The position numbers and the translations under genes are program-made. Shown in pieces: positions 28,601 through 40,200 of a stretch of DNA of 64,000 nt. The DNA lies in NCBI GenBank assembly GCA_037975125.1, contig CM075853.1:76299609-76363608 (forward strand). The letters run 5' to 3'. A model generated the notes under the pieces. It had not been told where the DNA came from and searched no databases. It saw nothing but the letters and a program-made list of their open reading frames with translations. Source of the stretch: Latrodectus hesperus. Its lineage: Eukaryota > Arthropoda > Arachnida > Araneae > Theridiidae. The number at the start of each line of letters is the position of its first letter. Position 1 is the stretch's first letter.

Positions 28601-28617
28601 AAAAAAGTTCATTTTAA
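8314..28617 (+). CDS. Aldo-keto reductase, L-galactose dehydrogenase-like
   Basis: Nine exons: 8314-8368, 9314-9459, 12828-12989, 13114-13244, 15660-15762, 18781-18912, 22361-22446, 23543-23629 and 28533-28617. All junctions are GT/AG, phases agree, and the sum is 987 nt, giving 328 residues. The product is an NAD(P)-dependent oxidoreductase with an (alpha/beta)8 barrel, probably cytosolic; the substrate is not known. The AKR tetrad is complete: Asp51 and Tyr56 (YIDTAPYYGQG), Lys82 (LATKVGRY) and His123 (QVHDVEF). Length is normal for the family. It resembles insect AKRs such as Drosophila CG18547 (from memory). The Met at 8314 is in frame with upstream codons reading GFHDESLASK, also typical of the family, but a stop at 8260-8262 closes that frame. 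A short upstream exon may supply the true N-terminus. Introns are 124 bp to 4.9 kb and hold several transposons. Confidence 0.93.
13582..13648. repeat. (TA)n microsatellite
   Basis: More than 30 TA units lie in the fourth intron of the aldo-keto reductase gene. Confidence 0.97.
16930..17150 (+). repeat. SINE-like repeat, copy A
   Basis: This copy contains CCTTCAGTTCAACAGTTTGTG, then GGTTCAAAATCCACTTTGAG about 110 bp later, and ends near CATTGGTTAACCAGCAAGCC. The same landmarks, in the same order, occur at 28890 (+), 50614 (-) and, more weakly, 41975 (-). It carries an extra segment of about 40 bp relative to copies B and D. It lies in intron 5 of the aldo-keto reductase gene. Open frames here are not genes. 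Confidence 0.65.
19535..19810. other. Unassigned GC-richer repeat-like segment
   Basis: This stretch has noticeably higher GC content than its surroundings, including GAGGCTCCCCAGGGCCG near 19733 and a cluster of CAG/CTG words. No protein, tRNA or recognisable terminal repeat could be assigned. It lies just upstream of the hAT copy in intron 6 and is probably old repeat debris. Confidence 0.3.
19892..21769 (+). mobile_element. hAT transposon copy with perfect 8-bp target-site duplication
   Basis: ATTAACAT occurs immediately before (19884-19891) and immediately after (21770-21777) this segment, a perfect 8-bp duplication of hAT type. The right end, read inward on the minus strand, starts CAGGGTTCATACAGATTT and holds AATTCCAGGAGTTTTAAG. 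The left end begins AGGTTTTGTG and carries related words such as CTCCTGAAAACTCC. Inside, on the plus strand, 20496-20531 reads VESVFSMTSGLW, resembling the start of the hAT C-terminal dimerisation domain. At 20934-21179 lies an open 81-codon frame that is Lys/Glu-rich and predicted coiled coil. There are stops between them, so this is a decayed copy. It lies in intron 6 of the aldo-keto reductase gene. Confidence 0.72.
24530..24680 (-). pseudogene. LINE 3'-end fragment
   Basis: On the minus strand this reads LGHRIEPRMLQDTPVKCLL followed by NFAST. The fragment at 63570-63660 gives LGQHLLELQML, then a stop, then NIPVKYVLTFASA. The two pieces therefore come from the C-terminal end of the same retrotransposon family. 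Nothing upstream on the minus strand is clearly readable. It lies in intron 8 of the aldo-keto reductase gene. Confidence 0.5.
25504..26281 (-). mobile_element. 778-bp hAT deletion derivative retaining the dimerisation domain
   Basis: The ends are CAGGGGTGCACAACCTTTT (25504) and, inverted, CAGGGATGCACAACCTATGG (26281), followed on both sides by GGGCCA/GCGGGCC words. Flanks are GTGAAAAT (25496-25503) and GTGTAAAT (26282-26289), an 8-bp duplication with one mismatch. On the minus strand 26014-25826 is an open frame of 62 codons containing CEQTFSLMNLSKSKIRNR and LRIATTNLKPNI, the pattern of the C-terminal hATC dimerisation region. The rest of the transposase is missing, so this is an internally deleted copy. 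It lies in intron 8 of the aldo-keto reductase gene. Confidence 0.85.
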
Positions 28618-28803
28618 TTCAATTGTAATGTAACCAAAAATGTACTTTGATAATTATGATTCTATTCAATTGTAATGTAATTTAAATCATTTATACAAAC
28701 TTTCTTAGTTACAATTTTTTTTTATTCATGAAATATACTTTTAAATTCTGCTGATTTGTAAAATGTTATATTGTAAAAATATTTAATAGTGATAAATACT
28801 TTT

Positions 28804-28809
28804 AATAAA
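28804..28809 (+). terminator. Candidate polyadenylation signal of the aldo-keto reductase gene
   Basis: AATAAA lies 187 bp after the stop codon. A second AATAAA is at 28848-28853. In DNA this AT-rich such hexamers are common, so position is the only support. Confidence 0.45.
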
Positions 28810-28889
28810 TTGTTAACATTACTCTGCTTTTGTCATATCTCATTTCCAATAAAATTAATCACTTAGGAATTTGAACGATTTTCTTTGTT

Positions 28890-29110
28890 GCTGGCTGCTA
28901 TCTTAAAGGTTATCACTCTTGCCTTCAGTTCAACAGTTCATGGGATCGAATTCCACCTTGGACTTAGATGTATGTAATGGTTCGGAAACCACTTTGAACT
29001 CTGACAGCAGTTCTAATAACCATTGAGTGATAAACAAACCAAACTTATAATAGGGTATATCCACTTTGGGCTGTCTAATTAACTGTTGTATGCAAAAAAC
29101 TAATTGAGGA
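28890..29110 (+). repeat. SINE-like repeat, copy B, with a partial second copy
   Basis: This holds CCTTCAGTTCAACAGTTCAT, then GGGATCGAATTCC, which resembles an RNA polymerase III B box, then GGTTCGGAAACCACTTTGAA, ending TTGAGTGATAAACAAACCAA. A second partial copy follows at 29053-29108 (TATCCACTTTGGGCTGTCT ... GTATGCAAAAAACTAATTG). It is the best-preserved + strand copy of the family and lies in the region between the two converging genes. Confidence 0.7.
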
Positions 29111-29184
29111 AAGATGATAAAAAAAAAACTAATTGACAGACTGATTGCTTAAGTACCAATGGCTGTTATCACACTTTTTGGAAA

Positions 29185-29186
<2 letters not shown>

Positions 29187-29218
<32 letters not shown>
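29187..29218. repeat. Poly(T) tract, about 32 bases
   Basis: A homopolymer T run. It may be the A-tail of a minus-strand insertion, but no element could be tied to it. Confidence 0.95.
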
Positions 29219-29224
<6 letters not shown>

Positions 29225-30779
29225 GAGAAAGACCAATCATTTTATGAATAACAGATAAAAAATTAAAAAATTTCATATTCAGACTTATGCTTTCTAAAGT
29301 TTTTAATTATTCAAACTTCTCGAATATAAAAATTTTTGTTGATATGAATATTTATTAGAAAATATCAAAGTGTAAATATTTTTAAAACATATTTTAGAGT
29401 TGTGTGTTAGCACTTTGAATGAATCGATAAATATTTGAAGAAATTTATAATAAAGTATGAAGAAAATATTTAACACTTTTTATCTCATTCAATGTAAATT
29501 TTATATTACATGTAATGTTTGAAACAATTTTATGTAAAAAATACAAAGTTCAAATAACTTTAATAGCATTTCATAAATTAGCAATAGTATAAAAGAAAAA
29601 AATAAGTAAATCTGAATTACGAAGATTGTATTTATACTGTACAATAACTAAACCATTACAAAACAATTTTTATTTAAAGTAGTATATATTCACACCAAAC
29701 AAGCACTTTGAAAATTATCTTTTTTAATATAGCATATTGTAATTAATTTTTGATGCATATCAAAAGAGCCTCTTATGCTTGTTAAAATAAGATCATGTTT
29801 TGAAATCTAATATTTAATATAATGAATGGTTCGTTTTCATGAACTTTTTCCATATTTGATTTTTATAATTTTAATCACACAAAGGAGATAATTAGGCTAA
29901 AATTCAACATATAAACATCTTTTTGAGAATTTGCATCTTTTCGACAAATGTATTGAGATAATTTGCATTCAAGTGATGACAATCTGATTTATATAGTTCT
30001 TATTTTTTTATATTATTGAAAGCTCAACTACTCTGATCTATAGATATGTCCAATATTTTTAGTTTTCAATCCAATAAAAATCTTAAAATTTAGAAATATA
30101 TTACTTATTTTAAAAGTTTGCTTCATATAAATAATATGTGCTATGGAATATTAAAAACAGACCATACACAGCAGAAATACATTTTCCCAAATTCTAATTC
30201 ATTACTGCTTTAAATACATTGCAATTTACTGTTGCAGAATTTATAACTGTTACCAAGTAAAACAATGATTAGCTAAGGATTATAAAGGCATTTAAAAACA
30301 AAAATTTAAGTAATAAGTTTTATTCCAGAGAAAATCTAAAAAATTCTATATGACTAATAATAAAAATAATAAAGTAATGATTTAAACACTAATTGCCTTA
30401 AATTAAAAATGCTCTGTTTGTCGGTTATTTATTCTATGAAAAAATAAACATTTTTTACTATACAAAGAGAAACTTTGCACAGTAAAAAATATTACTCATT
30501 GGAATTTATTTTCAACAATACAGTAAGCAAAAGTTTAGTGAAAATCATATGAAAGTATATAGAGTTGTACTAAAATTATTTTCTACACTGCTAGCCATCT
30601 AAAATGCAATAATACCCTGAAAGAAGCATGTGAAACTTACATCTTCCGTTTGCAGCTATGAGACTCATTGATTCACATGGATAACTACAATTCCTCCTGC
30701 AAGCACTATATAAATAAAGGAAGTTGTATGTATGTGCATGCCGATTTTTTCATAACTTTATCACATAGAAGACTTCAAG
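29219..30779. other. AT-rich intergenic stretch, nothing recognised
   Basis: No exon or transposon could be supported. The last 180 bp (from about 30600) are GC-richer and probably belong to the 5' end of the following Tc1 remnant. Confidence 0.5.
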
Positions 30780-31560
30780 CTTAAGTTCAACCAAGAAAGA
30801 ATATAACTTTCATAGATTACGCATTATCATTCTGAGAAATCAGTGGTTGTGTTGGTACCAAGTAACTGTGATGCAGATTTATAATCACTGGTTGCTGGAG
30901 GAAACAGTGGACCGATTGTAACTATTTCGTTGTACTACTATAGGAAATAAATGTATGCATAACACAGATCTCTCAGCTTAGACATTTGCGTCCCAATGGT
31001 ACGATGAACACCGAGTAGAATGACATTGTCTTTCTTGAAAAATTCTGCTTCTACCTGCAAACCCACGATGGCCATATTATTTGTTTGGAGACGCATAGTG
31101 AACCTAACTGCTGTGTTATGCATTGCCACGATGCTCCTTCACTCTGTATCATGGTTTGGGGCATTGAACTTCACTCCCACATCCTTGAAATACGTTTTGT
31201 GTGTTCACTGAATAATCAGCACTAATTGAGATGTTGGAGATTGTGGTCTTCCCATCAGCCATATTCCAATAGAATGCACATGGCACCCAATGTTAGTTTT
31301 CTATACCCATCAGACTGCTTTACTTCCTTCACCAGCTTGTTCTCCCGATCTATCGTCAATCGAAAATGTTTCGTGCATACTTGTAAAAACTGACTCATTA
31401 TACACCACCTTCTGCTACAGCAGATCAACTTTGATAATATGTATTAGCTGCAGGAGAGCTGCTATACCCCAAATAATACAGCCAAAGCCTCTTTGATTCT
31501 ATGCCGAAACCTGTGGCTTTACCCAGAATTCACAAGAGGCTGTAATTTCAATTATTTGAT
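30780..31560 (+). pseudogene. Tc1-like transposase remnant
   Basis: Fragments in several plus-strand frames follow the order of a Tc1 transposase. An N-terminal helix-turn-helix-like piece lies at about 30810-30920 (IYNHWLLEE). The central piece at 31020-31211 includes VWRR and SVSWFGA, corresponding to the family's VMVWGA. The C-terminal piece at 31290-31400 has SPACSPDLSSIENV, the SPDLxPIExxW motif holding the last catalytic Glu. It ends around FDSMPKPVA near 31500. Frameshifts and stops separate all parts. It lies between the two converging host genes, just left of the mariner element. Confidence 0.7.
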
Positions 31561-31824
31561 TTGTGTATGCATTATTTACGAATGAATATTGCTGTGACAT
31601 CTTAGTCTTTTTTGGTGCTGCATTTTAGGTGGCTAACAGTAATAACAAATAATTAGAACATTTCCAGAATGTCCTGCTGTCCCATACTCCAACTCTTACA
31701 GCAATTTTTCAGACTCACTGAGCTAGGGGGATATCACAGAAATGACAACACTAAAATCTTTAACAGCAAAAGCAATCTCAAATGTATCCATACATACCAT
31801 CTGTTGTATAATGCAAATGTTATA

Positions 31825-33083
31825 CGAGGGTCACTCTGAAATTTTTGAGATACAACTAGGTTTTTAAAGTTATACTTATAAAATTTTAGGTGTGTTCAAA
31901 GTAGTCTCCTCCAGCATCAATGCACTTTTGTAAACGAATTTTCCACAGATTAAATGCCTCAAGCCATTTATTTCTTCGAATAGATGAAAAAAATGCATTT
32001 ATAGCCACATCAATCTCTTATGAATGAAAACGACGTCCACGCAAGTTCTTTTTTAGATAAAAGAATAACCAAAAGTCGCACATAGCTAGATCAGGTTAAT
32101 TTGTTTTTGTTTAAGAAATTCAACTGTTAATCTGTTTAAGAAATCAACTGTTTAAGAAATTCAACTGTGTATGTGAAGATGCATTGTCATGGTGAAGCAT
32201 TAGTCCCCTAACATTCAGTTCTTGTAGAATTCCTGGAAGACATTTAGTGGTATACCAGTTTGCTCTTACTGTCTTCTGTCCTTCCAACTTGATAGCTTTG
32301 ACCAATCCCGTACTTCTGAAGAAAACGGCATACATCACTTTTTTCCGTGCGCGTTGTTTTTTCACCATTGTCGGCGTGGGATCATCTTCAGACCCATACT
32401 TTGCTTTCTTGACGTGTTGGAACGTCAAAAAACGGTATTTACGTTTCATCACCTGTTACAATTTTAGAAATGATGCGGTGGCCACCATCATTCAGCATAT
32501 TAAGAGTTTCTTTACTGATTCTGACACGCCCCTCTTTTTGATGCTCAGTTAGATTATGGGGAACCCAACGGCAAACTACTTTTTTCATATGTAATTCTTT
32601 ATGAATGATTTTGTGTATGGCTGCGGATCCAATGTTAAGTTCCTTCTGTATCATTTTATAGGTACAGCGATTCTCATCCGTAAACATTTTCGTATGGCAG
32701 ACACATTATCCGGGATTACTGCCGACGGCGGCCTTCCTGTGTGTTCTTCAATCTGAAGAAAATTGCGACCTCTTCTAAATTCTCTAAACCATCTGAATAC
32801 AGTAGCACGAGCTGGATATTCATCACCAAATGCTAATTGCAACCGTTGAACGCATTGTTCTTGATTTAATCCTGCTTTTAAATCGTAGAAAATCATAGCG
32901 CGAAAATGTTCTCGCGTCAACTCCGTTTTCTCTTCTGTTTAAAATTTATTTCACGCTAAACAAGTTGAAGTAAGTCAGTAAAAAATCGTCTTCTGTGTTA
33001 AAATACTTTGTACTTTCAAATTAAACCGTTATTTTTATTTTGTAAATTCTCGTCGTATCTCAAAAATTTCAGAGTAACCCTCG
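31825..33083 (-). mobile_element. Mariner element (DD34D), frameshifted transposase, complete terminal repeats
   Basis: Terminal inverted repeats of about 30 bp start CGAGGGTCACTCTGAAATTT at 31825 and are matched, inverted, at 33083 (CGAGGGTTACTCTGAAATTT). Both are flanked by TA, giving 1259 bp, the usual mariner size. The minus-strand transposase starts at Met 32920 (MTREHFRAMIFYDLKAG, the N-terminal DNA-binding region). It continues in two further frames through VTGDET (first Asp, about 32445) and LHHDNASSHT (second Asp, about 32180). It ends with DLAMCDFWLFFYLK (third Asp, about 32090). Frameshifts near 32680 and 32445 and a short duplication at 32110-32165 inactivate it. Confidence 0.92.
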
Positions 33084-33085
33084 TA

Positions 33086-34256
33086 TCTGATTTTCTGGAT
33101 ATTATGATTGCATTATAAAGCTCTATCAAATACTAAACATTTTATATTGTTTATATGTATTATAATTTATTACACTTATGTACTATAATTTCCAGTTTAA
33201 AAATTTTAATTTTAGTCTCTTTGTCATCCATATTTATGTTACAATAATTTATTGTATTGAAAGCCATGGATGATCCTTTTGAAATTAAAATTTAACTGGT
33301 AAATATGCATTTATGTTAATATATATTATTAGAGATTTATTATGACTATAAAGTTTACATTCCTGAGAAAAAAGAAAAAGTACAATAAATGGAATAATTA
33401 TGGATAATCAATAATTAATTTTTGACATGTATGTTTTACTGTGATCATATACATGATGCTGCAAAACACTGACGATTTTGATATTTTTGACTTTTAATAA
33501 TTGCAGACATTTAATTATATACTTTTATTGATAGAAATGCAGCTAAATTTTTTTATAAAAAATCTACATTAGAATCATTAGAATTCACAGGTGTTGTATA
33601 TTTAGCATTAAAAATATTTCTTATTGTGTAAAAATGACCACATAAATTCTTATACATAACTATATTCAATTGTTTTATTAATCCATTATATTCAGATTAA
33701 AATGCTTTAGTAATATGTTCTTAAACTAGCAAAATAAATGGAATAGCAACTAATAATACTAATAAACTACTTATTTTTAATTTTTCTTTATTTTTCAATA
33801 CACAAATAAAGGAATTTTGGTCACAAAAGTTATTTTTAAAATTTGAAACTTTTAACATTATTTTCATTTGACCTTATTTTTTGTTTTCAGCATTTAGTAG
33901 TATTATCTCATATAAATATTTCAAAGTATCACCCATCGTGAAGTTAAAGAAATACTTCGATAGATTGAAAATTTTTACTCTAATATTTTATGTATATATA
34001 AATAAGTATGTAATGTATATGTGAAAGAAATAGTCACAATAATAAAAATTTGTTTACCTTAAAATATTTTAGCATTTAAGAATTTATTGAGCATTTGAGT
34101 AAAAAAATTAAACATACAATTGAGAAAACAGAAAAAATACTTATTTACAAAATCAACATTCCAGTGTAAATAATATATTTTATAAATTAAGTGTACGATT
34201 TTCAATCTCTGAATAAATGTGGTTAGATGAATTATCACATCTCGTGATAAATATTT
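33086..34256. other. AT-rich intergenic stretch downstream of CCDC47
   Basis: No coding or transposon sequence was recognised. It contains TTTATT at 34083-34088, which is AATAAA on the minus strand, 169 bp past the CCDC47 stop codon and a candidate polyadenylation signal. Confidence 0.5.
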
Positions 34257-37200
34257 TTAAAGAGTTTTTACTTTCAACTGTTTCATCTTAGGAGCTCTTT
34301 TCTTCAACTCCCGACGATGTTCTCGTTCCTATAATTGAGAAGTAAATGTAAGAAATACTTATTTTCTTAATGAAAGTTTTCCATTTAATATTAGTGTTAT
34401 TGACATATTATGTTTTTCATAACATACTGACCCAATAACAAATATATGATATAACAAAATACTTTGTAAACAATACATTACCTTCACATTTTCTATTATA
34501 ATGCATATTAAATTATTTAAATTTGAAATGTTTTACATATCAAATAAAAATTTTTAATTAGTGAAACCATTATTTATTGAAAAACCATTTCATTGCTCCA
34601 TATTTAATATCATTTGAAAGCAATTTGCCATTAATCTGCATAAAGAAGTAAAATACTTCTTGATCAGATTTTAAATGATACAAATTAAATAATCATGGCC
34701 TATTTGTCCACTGTCCTGAATGTTGCATCCCTTTGAAAGTTTGGCATAAGTGTCACTGTTTAAAATGGTAAAAGGAGCATAAAAATTTTATATCTATCTC
34801 ATCAATGAAATTATGTCTGTTTTACAGATGAGGTGTTTCAGAGCCACAAGCAATTATCATTGCTAGTTGAATTTGGAGAAATATCAGAATGCAGTTTTAT
34901 TCCAGTAACATCACAGAATGGTGGTCCTGGAGTAGTCATCTGGGGAAGGCATTATACTGAATTTGCAGACTGAGCAGTAGGTTTTCAACAGAGATTCTGT
35001 AAGTGAAGATCACTATTGTAAGAAGGTGATCCTTCCCTGTGTATCGATTCTGAGGTGCTATTGGAAAACATTTCGTTTTTATGAACAACAATACACAGCC
35101 ACACTAGACTCCCGTTGTTCAGTCGCTACTTGAAAGGGAAGACATTGCTAAAGTAGTTTGAATAGCATATTCCACAAATTTTAAATTCCATAGAACATGA
35201 GTGGGATGCTTTGGAGAGAGACCTTATGGCACAATTACATTCTCTAAGATAATTATCTCAAGAATTGATAGTTTGGTGTTGAGTATGAAGACAAATGATC
35301 TACCAATGTAGTAAAGGAAGAGCATATCCCATACTAAGGAATGTCTGCTAGTAATTTTTCTTTTTTGATGAAAAATTATGAGTAATAATATTATAAGCTC
35401 CATAAAAGCTTTTTTGATTGATTCTATACTGTATATAAGCATTGTATTTTTGTGTAACTATGTTTTCATCATCGTTTAAGTATAAAATTCTTTATCAATT
35501 TTATGTCCTTCAGATGATTTCTCATGGAATTATGGGGTAGAGGAACTGCTAAGCCTTACACACCAATGTATATATCTAGCATTATGTAATAGAACATGTA
35601 GGTTTTTAGTGAGCACTTTATTAGGTACTTCTCTAGTAATATGGCATCAAGTGGTTATATTGTTGCCAAAGTCAATGTCTGTTCAAGCTTCCTTTTGATT
35701 ACCATTTACTTTATAGCATGTAAAAATTTGAATTTCATTTTTATTCAGATTAATAATTGTATTTTTACTTATTAATATATTAGAGATGTAGTTATATATT
35801 TCATCATAACAAAATTTTTTTAGGATGATTATTTTTTCTATACTGATGGTAGTCAAAAGAAATATTCAAAGTTCTGCATTAAAATTTATATTACTGACTA
35901 AGTCATCACATTTTAAATAAATGGAAGAGTAACTTATCATTGAAAAAACTATAAAGCTGCATTTTCATTATAATTAATAATGAATGTATAATGCAATATC
36001 AAATACAATTTTAAATTTATGAAATCTTTTAGTTCTGATGCGTAAAACACAACTACTTGATTACCTGTAATATTTGTTATTAATTATAATAGGCTTAATA
36101 GCTACCAGTAGTTATTAATTATTAAATCTATTATAACTAAAATCGACAATGAGTTGGAAAATTCCTATTAATAGTTTATTAGAATTAATGGAAATACATC
36201 ACATTTATGTAATACATGCCATTCTGCTGGCATTTATAATTGACTTACAATATAAATTCATTATACTCTAAATCAGTTTGTAAATTTAATAGAATATTGT
36301 CTAAAGATTCTGGAAATATAAATTTCGCATTATAATTTTAGCCAGGATAATCCATAATACAAGATAACTCTTAACATTGGTCATATTTATCTAGAAAACT
36401 TAAGAATAACTAATTGATAGTAATTTTATACATTTGAAGAACAAATCAGAGAATATCTAGCCTGTACTGCTAAGAAGCTTATTTGAACAGTAAATTCATT
36501 TTAAAATAATATTCATTAAATTGCTAAAAATTATCAACATCTCATATCTTAGTTAACAAGTTATACAAGTAAATCAATAACAGTTAATCTATATAAAATA
36601 TAGTATGTTGCAGGAAAAAATTAACTGAAAATGGTATTGATTTTTTATAATTTGTATTATATATACAGCCTTAAATTGAAGAATGCTGGAAAATACTTAT
36701 CACAAGAAAATTCATTAAGAAAAAAAGAACACTTGTAAACCTAACAAAAATATATTTTAATGATAATCATTAACAAAGATAACATGTTATTAAAAAGTTA
36801 TTATAAAATTATTAACATGCAATAACATGTTATTGAGGAATTCATTTCAGAACAAGATAAAACACATACAATTCTTATTAGAAGTATTTATTTGTAATTA
36901 ATGATAATAAAAAATAGTTCACAATATTTTTCTAGACGTTATCATAAATATTTAAAAACCAATCATATTATAAATAGTTATGACTCATGTTTATAAAAAC
37001 GATGTCAATATTCAAAATTATAAATATTGAATTTCTAAATTTTATGTACAATAATTTATTAATAGTAAATCATGTTCTTCAATATTATGTTATGAACAGT
37101 CTCCCCATAAATCATAAAATACAGTAGTTTTCATTGAAATAGTAAAAAAATCATCACAGAATAGTAAACACAGAGTAAATATAAATAAAACAAACTATAA

Positions 37201-40200
37201 ATCCCTTGTAAAATATAACAAGTTTTACTAAAAAAAAAGGATTTAATAACAATTCTTTTTATATATTACAGAAAATTATTAAAAATAAACTTAGGGAGAA
37301 ATTTAACTATCAGTGTGAACTTGCATGTAACAATTAGAAAATAAAAAATTAAAACATATAAATGATCAAAACAAACTAAAACAATCTTGACTTATATAAG
37401 ATCTGAAATGAAGAAAAAAGTGATATCAAAATAAATATATTGTAGGAAAAAACAAAAACTTAAGGATAGAATAAAAAATGTTTCTAAATGCATTCTTCAA
37501 TTGTAAACTATAATTTTAGGAAAAAATTTTGTTCACTTTTACTATCACCAATACAAATAAATTAACTTTTTTAGCATTATTGAAAACAGATACAATAATA
37601 ATTAAAAGAAAATATATGATAATTCTTACTTCCCACTTTCGCTGCTTCTCTGGGTCTTCCTCATTCATCATCCTTTCTTTTTCTGCTCGCCGTTTTTCTT
37701 CTCTTCTAGCTTGCGCAGCTTCCTGTCGCTGAGCATGAGTAGTTTTTAAAAAGGCTTCTTCAACACGCTGGCGATTCTTTTCTGCCTTTGCTTTTGCCTT
37801 CAGAAACAAATGGAAAACATTCTTAATTCCACAGTATTTTTTGTACACTTTATATATAGCAATTTCTAAAAATTGATTCTAAATCGATATTTAATCTTCA
37901 AATATTACCTCTTTGCTCAAATGAAATCTTTTTACTTTCTCTATAGAATAAAATACCAGTTGCAATAAAGGCTTTAAGTTTTCCATGATTTCTGGTGTAG
38001 TTTTGCCTTTTCCTGGAACTAATAGCAAATTTTTATAGAAAAGTTATTGATTTTTAATGTCAAATAAATTATTACATATAAAGAACTTACTGTTAAAACC
38101 AAACATTAACATTTTCTTTGTTTCTGGAAGTTTGGTTATCTGAGTATCCCTATGGATGGAAGGAGATAAAAAATATATTTTCCTTTAAAATAATTTTATA
38201 TATTACAGGTAATTTTAAAGCAAAACAAAAAAGTTAACTTCATATCAAATATGGAATATTAAAATTACAGAAAATTAGTATATTTTAAATAAAACCATTT
38301 AAATATGCTCTAATTCAAGTTATTTATTTTACCTTGCAGTTTATAATTTTAAATAAAATTCTAAAGCAATAATAAACTTTCTTTGATCATTATATTTACA
38401 TCATTACTTATTTTGAATATAAAAATATATGCTTTTTTATAAAACATTAGCCAAAATTATATATATGAGAAAAATTTACCAATGGTTATTTATTAATATT
38501 TACCATAAAATATTTTTGTACAAATACAATTAATGATAACTCAAATTAAATGAGCAGAAATAAAAATTTTAATAAATAGTTTTAATAAATAGAAACATAA
38601 TGAAATATTTTTAAGAGTAAAAATCAAATTACAGTTATTTTACACAGCACTTACTCTGACAATTTTGGTCCAGAAAACTGATCAGAGAAATGAATGTAAT
38701 CTATAACATCTGCATACTTCTGGAGGACTGTAATGAGCTAAATATAAATTAGAATAAGAAATATAAATTGACTTATTTAAGAAAAGACATGCAAAATTCA
38801 AACGCCTTTAAAAATTTTATAATAAAAATGTTTATTTAGTATTTATATATAACTCTCCATAAGAAATATACATAAGATAACATACAGATATAGCATTCGA
38901 AAAAAACTGGACACTTACAATAAAAAAGAAACAAAATTAAATTTTATATCATACACCTTAAAAATTGTAGAACACTTTCGAAACACATACAATAAATTAA
39001 CAGAATCAACACAATACGCAAAAAAATAAAAGTACTTATTGGCAGGTATTGTACCTAAGAAGAAAACATTTTCAAATGCTACAACTATAAATAAAACAAC
39101 CATACAAAAAACATTAGACGGTATTGTTAGAAATTGAGAACTATAAATAGAGAATTAAATATTTACATGACTATAAAAAGATAATTTGAAGAAAAAGTTA
39201 CCATTACTTGATTCAGTTAATTATATAAGCACAAAACAATTTTTATTGAAACTTTTCATTTATCATGTATGGTATAAGATAAAACAATGTTCTGGCATGC
39301 CTCCTATTTAAACTTGTACAGGAGAAAATGGTTAGGGATGTAAATTTAAACTTTAGATGAACAATTTTCAACAAATCTGTACAGGTATTTGCATATGCTA
39401 ATGATATCGATACAAAAGCCTAGATCAATTTATAACTTAATATTTTTTCATCAATATATATAAATAATTCATTAAGAAAAAAAGGCAACATTTTTATCTT
39501 TTTACAAGTAAATTCACAGTTAATTAATTTAAAATTACAATATTAGATTTCCTCCCATATAGTTAATGAAAAAAACTTAAAATGCAATTTGACAAATAAA
39601 AGTTTTAAACCAAAGTTATGAGATACAAACTTTTGTTATATACTTTAAATTAAAATTTAAAGTAGATAACAAAATTATAAAACTTACTTACTAAAAATTA
39701 TAATTTTCCCCAGATTTTTTAGTACATAAGTTTTAGTGAATTACTAAAAAATCTGGGAAGAAATGAAAAATCATGAAATATTACAATAAGAAATTTCAGA
39801 TCTTCAAGATAACTTCATGACTATATTTTAGAATAAAATAATCCCTATTTAAGGAATTTTCTAGTTAGTACCTATCCAAAATTTGTAGTCTGTCTCATCT
39901 CAAAAAAATGATAAAGACAATATCATTTTCGTAAAAATTAATGTTTTTAGTACCATAACTTATCAACATGTACGTTATATTTAATTTATATATATATATA
40001 TATACATATAATGTACCTTGTTATCTAACATAGCATTTGCAGCTTCTCCCAATTCACTCATCATTATGAAACAATCTGGTATACCTAAGCGATCAACAGT
40101 CTTCTTTTCTGGACAATATGTACTCTGTAATCAGAAGAAAAATACTTTAATAAATTAAAGTCATTTATTTTAAGTTCTAAAATATAAAAATTAAATACAA

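Noticed and set aside
37516..37848. A separate small coiled-coil gene on the minus strand
   Set aside because: Only 37797-37630 is coding; it is exon 10 of CCDC47 with GT/AG borders.
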